This document shows positions 34,877-38,272 of a stretch of DNA of 38,272 nucleotides, piece by piece. How positions within the stretch are numbered: the first letter of the stretch is position 1; the number at the start of each line of letters is the position of its first letter. The stretch is taken from NCBI GenBank assembly GCA_025357755.1, contig JANXOP010000028.1, forward strand, positions 1-38,272, in the 5' to 3' direction. The translations under genes and the position numbers were made by a program. A model generated the notes under the pieces. The model did not search any database and had not been told where the DNA came from. It saw nothing but the letters and a program-made list of their open reading frames with translations. Origin of the DNA: Kofleriaceae bacterium (lineage in GTDB: Bacteria > Myxococcota_A > Polyangia > Haliangiales > Haliangiaceae).

Positions 34877-37420
34877 GACGAGCCCACCCGGGTCGCCGGT
34901 CGCCGAACAGGCGCCTCCACCCGCGGTGATCTCGTCGACGCAGGTGCTCGAGCAACCATCGCCGCTCGTCGTGTTGCCGTCGTCGCACTGCTCGTTGTAG
35001 TCGACGAAGTTGTCGCCGCACTTCGGTAGCTTCGTGAGGCCGACGACGCAGACATCATCGAGCGTCCAGCCGCCGCGCTCGACGGTGCCGTCGGTATCGA
35101 GCTGCCACGTCACCGCGATCTGGCCGTGGTCGAGGTGCGAGGTCAGATCGACATCCTGGAACCGCCATTCCTTGTCGACGTGGTCGACCGAGGACGAATT
35201 CTCCCACAGCGTGTCCGTGCTGCCGAGGATCCGCGCTTGATCGTGAGTGCTGTCCTGGACCGTGAGCCAGCGCCAGTACTGCAAGTGGATCAGCTGGTAC
35301 GCGCTCGTATCGATCATCGGCGTGGTGATGCCGGCGGATTCCCCGGGCGCGTACACGCCCGTGTTGAACAGATTCGTGCCCTCGGCGTACGAGCCGGTGT
35401 GCGGCGTGACCGGGTCCCCGGATTCGAAGCCGAACTGGCTCGGGATCGTGTACTGCCACGAGCTCGTGAGATCGCCGGACTTGGTCCAGTGCGGGTCGCT
35501 ATCGAAGGTCGTGCAGTAGATCGGCGACGGCGTGCCAACGAATGCCTGGTACATCGGATCGCCGGGGTTGTTTGGTAGCGGCACTTCGGTGCCGTCATCG
35601 AGCGTGACGTCGACGGAGTACTGCACGATCGAGCCATCAGCCTGCGGCGGGATCGTGGCGGTCCATGCGCTACCATCCGCCGTCGCCGCGAGCTCGAGGT
35701 CGTTGATCACGCTCTCGCCGATCCTCCACAGGAGGTGCATGCGCACGACCTGCCGCGGCGGACACCCCGATGCCGTGCCCGGCGTCACCGGCACGCTGAA
35801 CCGCGAATCGACGAGGGTCGGCGAACCGACGTGGACGTCGCTGAAATCGTCGGCGAGGCCATGGATACCGAACGCGCGCTGGATCTCGCAGAGATGAGGC
35901 GTGCCGTTGCCGAGATCGCCGTCATCGTCATCGGCGACGAGTGCGGCGGCATAGCTCGTCGGCAGATCCGAGGCGCGGCGCATCACGCCGACGAACAGCT
36001 TCTCGATCACCGCGACGCCAGGATCGTGACCGAGCTCGGTGATCAGCGCCTTGCGCAGATCCCACAGTGCGCCGCTCACGATCTCGCCGGAGATGTGAGT
36101 GTCGACATCGAGGTCCGTGGGATACACGCGCTCGCTGCCGACCGGATCGATATCGCGCGCGGCGGCATCCGTGAAATCGAGGCCGCGACCGATGCCCGGA
36201 TCCTCGGTGATGTTCGCCGCGTTGAAGTCCGCGAGCCCCTCGGAGAGCTGCGCCTGGAACGCGCCGACACCCGTGATCACCTCGTGGAAGTGGAGGGCGT
36301 GCCCGAACTCGTGGAACACGATATCGGCGACGCGCCCGGTGTTCTCGCATCCCGTCACGCTGTGCGCGAGGTGGACCGAGTTGCCATCGGAGTACGCGTT
36401 ACACGGATTCGCTTCGTTGACGTAGAACACGAAGGGAGCGAGCCACGTCGCGACCGCGGCATCGATCCGCTTCGCTCGTTCGGCGACGATCGTGCCATAG
36501 ACGTAGGTCGAGACCTGCGCATCATCGAGCTCGCTGTTCGCGACGTTCCAGATCGCCGCGCCGCCGGGCTGCACGGCGAGCGTCGTGGTCGCGGCGGCGC
36601 CGGCTGCGTTCGAGACCGTGATCTCGCTCCCCGTACAGCTCGGCGCGACGGTCACGGCTGCCGAGCCTGGCCAGCTGAACGTGCCGGTCGTCGAGGTGAT
36701 CGTCGGCGTGCCATCGACCGTGATGTTCGCGGTCCGCACGGGCGTCTCGCTGCGTGGTCCCGAGGCGTAGCGCACCCCGGCGTTGTACGCGAGCGAGCCG
36801 CTCGCATCGCGCAGCACCGATTGGCGGGCGACCTCGCCGCGGGCGTCGCGATAGATGTCCCACTCGCCCTCGCGCGTGCGATCGACGACGACGAACCCTC
36901 CAGGCGTGGCGAGCACGACCCGCTCGCCACGGGGCGTGCTTCGCGGAATCACCGCGGCGACGTGCGGCCTGGCCAGCGACGTGATCGCGAATAGCCGATC
37001 GTGCGCGAAGACGAACCCGATCTGCGCGCCGACCACGCGCAACCCGCGCCAGCGCTGCTCGAACCCGATGCTGCGAAGCGCGTGCTCGTCGACGGTATTC
37101 GCGACGACCACGAAGTCGCTCACGCCGATGCCGGGCGCGATCTCCCCGAGGTGCGCAGAGAGAAACTGCTTCGCTGCTCGCTCGGCGATCGCCGGATCGC
37201 TCGAGCTGCCAGCGACATCGACATGCGTGCCGACCATCGTCACGACCGCGCCGGTCTCGCGATCGAACGTGCGCCGCCAGCCATCGCCGATCTTGCTTGC
37301 ATCGCCGACGAGCGCGCGGGATGGCACGCGGTGACCATCGGCGAACACCATCTCGCCGCGTGGCGCCGCGGATGCCGAGGTCGCCGCGGCAACGACCGCC
37401 ATCGCGATCCAGCGCTTCAC
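34808..37420 (-). CDS. Secreted zinc metallopeptidase with MYXO-CTERM tail
   Basis: About 870 residues. A Sec signal (VKRWIAMAVVAAATSASA) starts at GTG 37420; the frame is open to 37654, but only through a tandem repeat, which I exclude. An N-terminal propeptide-like region (FTP/PepSY-like) precedes the active site HEFGH (His370, Glu371, His374) with the third zinc ligand Glu394 in SEGLADF, 20 residues later, as in gluzincins such as thermolysin. C-terminal beta domains follow, then a Cys-rich CGDNFVDYNEQCDDGN repeat (DUF4215) and a last segment with GGACSATGD, a hydrophobic stretch and an Arg cluster (CRGRRRH), the layout of a MYXO-CTERM surface-anchoring signal. It is therefore likely held at the cell surface. 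Confidence 0.88.
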   Translation of the reverse strand: MKRWIAMAVVAAATSASAAPRGEMVFADGHRVPSRALVGDASKIGDGWRRTFDRETGAVVTMVGTHVDVAGSSSDPAIAERAAKQFLSAHLGEIAPGIGVSDFVVVANTVDEHALRSIGFEQRWRGLRVVGAQIGFVFAHDRLFAITSLARPHVAAVIPRSTPRGERVVLATPGGFVVVDRTREGEWDIYRDARGEVARQSVLRDASGSLAYNAGVRYASGPRSETPVRTANITVDGTPTITSTTGTFSWPGSAAVTVAPSCTGSEITVSNAAGAAATTTLAVQPGGAAIWNVANSELDDAQVSTYVYGTIVAERAKRIDAAVATWLAPFVFYVNEANPCNAYSDGNSVHLAHSVTGCENTGRVADIVFHEFGHALHFHEVITGVGAFQAQLSEGLADFNAANITEDPGIGRGLDFTDAAARDIDPVGSERVYPTDLDVDTHISGEIVSGALWDLRKALITELGHDPGVAVIEKLFVGVMRRASDLPTSYAAALVADDDDGDLGNGTPHLCEIQRAFGIHGLADDFSDVHVGSPTLVDSRFSVPVTPGTASGCPPRQVVRMHLLWRIGESVINDLELAATADGSAWTATIPPQADGSIVQYSVDVTLDDGTEVPLPNNPGDPMYQAFVGTPSPIYCTTFDSDPHWTKSGDLTSSWQYTIPSQFGFESGDPVTPHTGSYAEGTNLFNTGVYAPGESAGITTPMIDTSAYQLIHLQYWRWLTVQDSTHDQARILGSTDTLWENSSSVDHVDKEWRFQDVDLTSHLDHGQIAVTWQLDTDGTVERGGWTLDDVCVVGLTKLPKCGDNFVDYNEQCDDGNTTSGDGCSSTCVDEITAGGGACSATGDPGGLVLGCAVLYGLCRGRRRHALGQRA

Positions 37421-37465
37421 CGCCAAGGCGCCACGGTCGCCAAGGGGGAGCACCGACCGGTCAGG

Positions 37466-37492
37466 CGATCCGATCGATCCGATCGATCCGAT
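37466..37492. repeat. 9-bp tandem repeat (CGATCCGAT, three units) upstream of the metallopeptidase
   Basis: Three perfect 9-base units followed by a partial fourth. They lie 46-72 bases before the chosen GTG start on the minus strand, so they are probably non-coding leader or promoter DNA. A copy-number change could alter spacing. If the frame were read from further upstream they would code for Ile-Gly-Ser repeats, which looks spurious. Confidence 0.8.
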
Positions 37493-37562
37493 CGACCGCT
37501 TTGCTTGGCGCCCTCGACGGCTTGGCGGTGAGATCCGGTCACGATCAAACGTTCTCACGGGT

Positions 37563-37609
37563 CGAACCGTAAGCGTGAGCGAAGAGCGTACGCGTACGCG
37601 TACGGTTCG
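37563..37609. repeat. Imperfect inverted repeat between the metallopeptidase and metK genes
   Basis: CGAACCGTAAGCGT (37563-37576) pairs with ACGCGTACGGTTCG (37596-37609), 13 of 14 bases, around a 19-base loop. It lies upstream of the metallopeptidase promoter region. It has no T-run, so it is more likely a regulator site than a terminator. Confidence 0.6.
37587..37604. repeat. Triple CGTACG hexamer, 18-bp palindrome
   Basis: Three consecutive copies of the self-complementary hexamer CGTACG, partly inside the right arm of the inverted repeat at 37563-37609. It alternates purine and pyrimidine, which can take unusual DNA forms or bind a multimeric protein. Confidence 0.75.
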
Positions 37610-37639
37610 GCAGCACGGGGGCACCCCGGGCCGAAACGC

Positions 37640-37667
37640 AAAAACGCCACGCACCTTGCGTGGCGTT
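37640..37667 (-). terminator. Intrinsic terminator of metK
   Basis: On the minus strand an 11-base perfect stem (AACGCCACGCA/TGCGTGGCGTT at 37643-37667) with a three-base loop is followed by TTTTT (the last Ts pair partly in the stem). It starts 22 bases after the metK stop. This is the only convincing intrinsic terminator in the window. Confidence 0.85.
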
Positions 37668-37688
37668 CCTCACGATCTGAAACGAAGC

Positions 37689-38272
37689 TTACGCGCGAGC
37701 CTGCGAGCCCTTGCCCGCCTTCTTCGCCGGCGCAGCAACCACCGGGGCCGCTTTACCGTTGGTCTTCACGGTCGCGCCATTGGTCTTCGCGCCATTGGTC
37801 TTCGCCGTCGCAACGCCGGCGTGCTCCTTGAGCTCGGCGATGCGCGGGGTCTTCTCCCACGTGAACTCCGGTTCTTCGCGACCGAAGTGACCGTACGCCG
37901 CCGTCTTCCGGAAGATCGGACGACGCAGATCGAGCTCCTGGATCAGCATGCCCGGGCGCGCATCGAACGTGGCGAGGACCGCCTTGGTCAGCTTCTCGTC
38001 CGAAACGATGCCCGTGCCGAACGTATCGACGAGCATCGATACGGGCTCCGCAACCCCGATCGCGTACGCGAACTGCACTTCGCAGCGGCGCGCGAGGCCC
38101 GAGGCGACGACGTGCTTCGCGATGTAGCGAGCGTAGTACGCGGCCGAACGATCGACCTTGCTCGGATCCTTGCCCGAGAAGGCACCGCCACCGTGGCGCG
38201 CGTAGCCGCCGTAGGTGTCGACGATGATCTTGCGGCCGGTGAGGCCGCAGTCGCCCTGCGGGCCACCGATGA
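37689..38272 (-). CDS. metK: S-adenosylmethionine synthetase (5'-partial), with an extra C-terminal tail
   Basis: The C-terminal ~194 residues are in the window; the gene continues beyond 38272. The visible part has the metK signature [11 protein letters not shown], then [30 protein letters not shown] and [12 protein letters not shown], and ends normally near [12 protein letters not shown]. MetK makes AdoMet from Met and ATP as a tetramer in the cytoplasm. After the usual end there is a ~45-residue, Lys/Ala-rich, low-complexity tail with three KTNG motifs ([17 protein letters not shown]), unlike typical MetK. The tail may be disordered and of unknown role. The gene ends in an intrinsic terminator; its upstream region, where a SAM-responsive leader might be, is not in view. 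Confidence 0.97.
   Translation of the reverse strand, partial: IGGPQGDCGLTGRKIIVDTYGGYARHGGGAFSGKDPSKVDRSAAYYARYIAKHVVASGLARRCEVQFAYAIGVAEPVSMLVDTFGTGIVSDEKLTKAVLATFDARPGMLIQELDLRRPIFRKTAAYGHFGREEPEFTWEKTPRIAELKEHAGVATAKTNGAKTNGATVKTNGKAAPVVAAPAKKAGKGSQARA

Noticed and set aside
37563..37609. Hairpin as a second terminator for metK or for the metallopeptidase
   Set aside because: No T-run follows on either strand, and it is placed before, not after, the metallopeptidase gene; metK has its own terminator at 37640-37667.
37421..37654. Upstream extension of the metallopeptidase gene through the 9-base repeat
   Set aside because: It would place about 78 Arg-rich residues before a perfect signal peptide.

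Overview
The window looks like chromosomal DNA of a GC-rich myxobacterium (phylum Myxococcota), perhaps from the Nannocystis/Haliangium/Kofleria side. This rests on the kind of genes present: large membrane-anchored Ser/Thr kinases with Pro/Gly-Ser linkers and a PEGA domain, FHA-coupled sigma-54 activators, an FHA-DUF4388 protein, a TatT lipoprotein, and a secreted metallopeptidase ending in a Cys-rich 'CGD..CDDGN' repeat plus a MYXO-CTERM-like tail. GTG starts are frequent and genes are packed with 1-11 nt overlaps. No tRNA, rRNA, CRISPR, IS element, phage gene or integrase was seen. The lineage is inferred, not proven.

Layout. 1-8.7 kb is a signalling block: the end of a Pro-rich tail-anchored protein, an FHA/sigma-54 activator, a PEGA kinase whose catalytic Asp is missing (with a small TPR-like membrane protein after it), a disordered hypothetical protein coupled to a GPI-inositol-deacylase-like lipase, an FHA-DUF4388 protein and a small orphan. 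8.7-11.3 kb holds a NUDIX hydrolase coupled to a GH35-like glycosidase. 11.3-17.2 kb (minus strand) is a thiolase > kinase/zinc-ribbon/ATPase/TPR giant > stand-alone receiver > AI-2E-type exporter cluster. 17.3-18.3 kb has a small orphan and a TruC/RluA pseudouridine synthase. 18.4-23.7 kb is one tightly coupled dTDP-L-rhamnose operon in the order rmlA-rmlC-rmlD-rmlB, a GT1-type glycosyltransferase and a TatT lipoprotein. 23.6-25.8 kb (minus) is a DPP-IV-like lipoprotein peptidase. Two small genes follow (a roadblock-like protein and a lipoprotein).

26.8-29.9 kb is the most unusual piece: a four-gene coupled cassette of GNAT, PlsC-type acyltransferase, arginase/agmatinase-family ureohydrolase and M14/AstE-type deacylase. 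It resembles olsBA-type aminolipid genes with a head-group supply enzyme and a deacylase attached. 29.9-34.9 kb is a TetR-regulated RND efflux pair with a clear operator inside the promoter spacer. 34.8-37.4 kb is the MYXO-CTERM metallopeptidase. The window ends in the 3' part of metK with its own intrinsic terminator.

Two window-wide patterns stand out. First, all six convergent gene pairs overlap at their 3' ends, and the only clear intrinsic terminator is that of metK. Second, many first-in-unit genes have a TANNNT -10-like hexamer only 6-9 nt before the start codon and no Shine-Dalgarno, which suggests widespread leaderless transcripts. Internal genes are usually coupled by GTGA overlaps.
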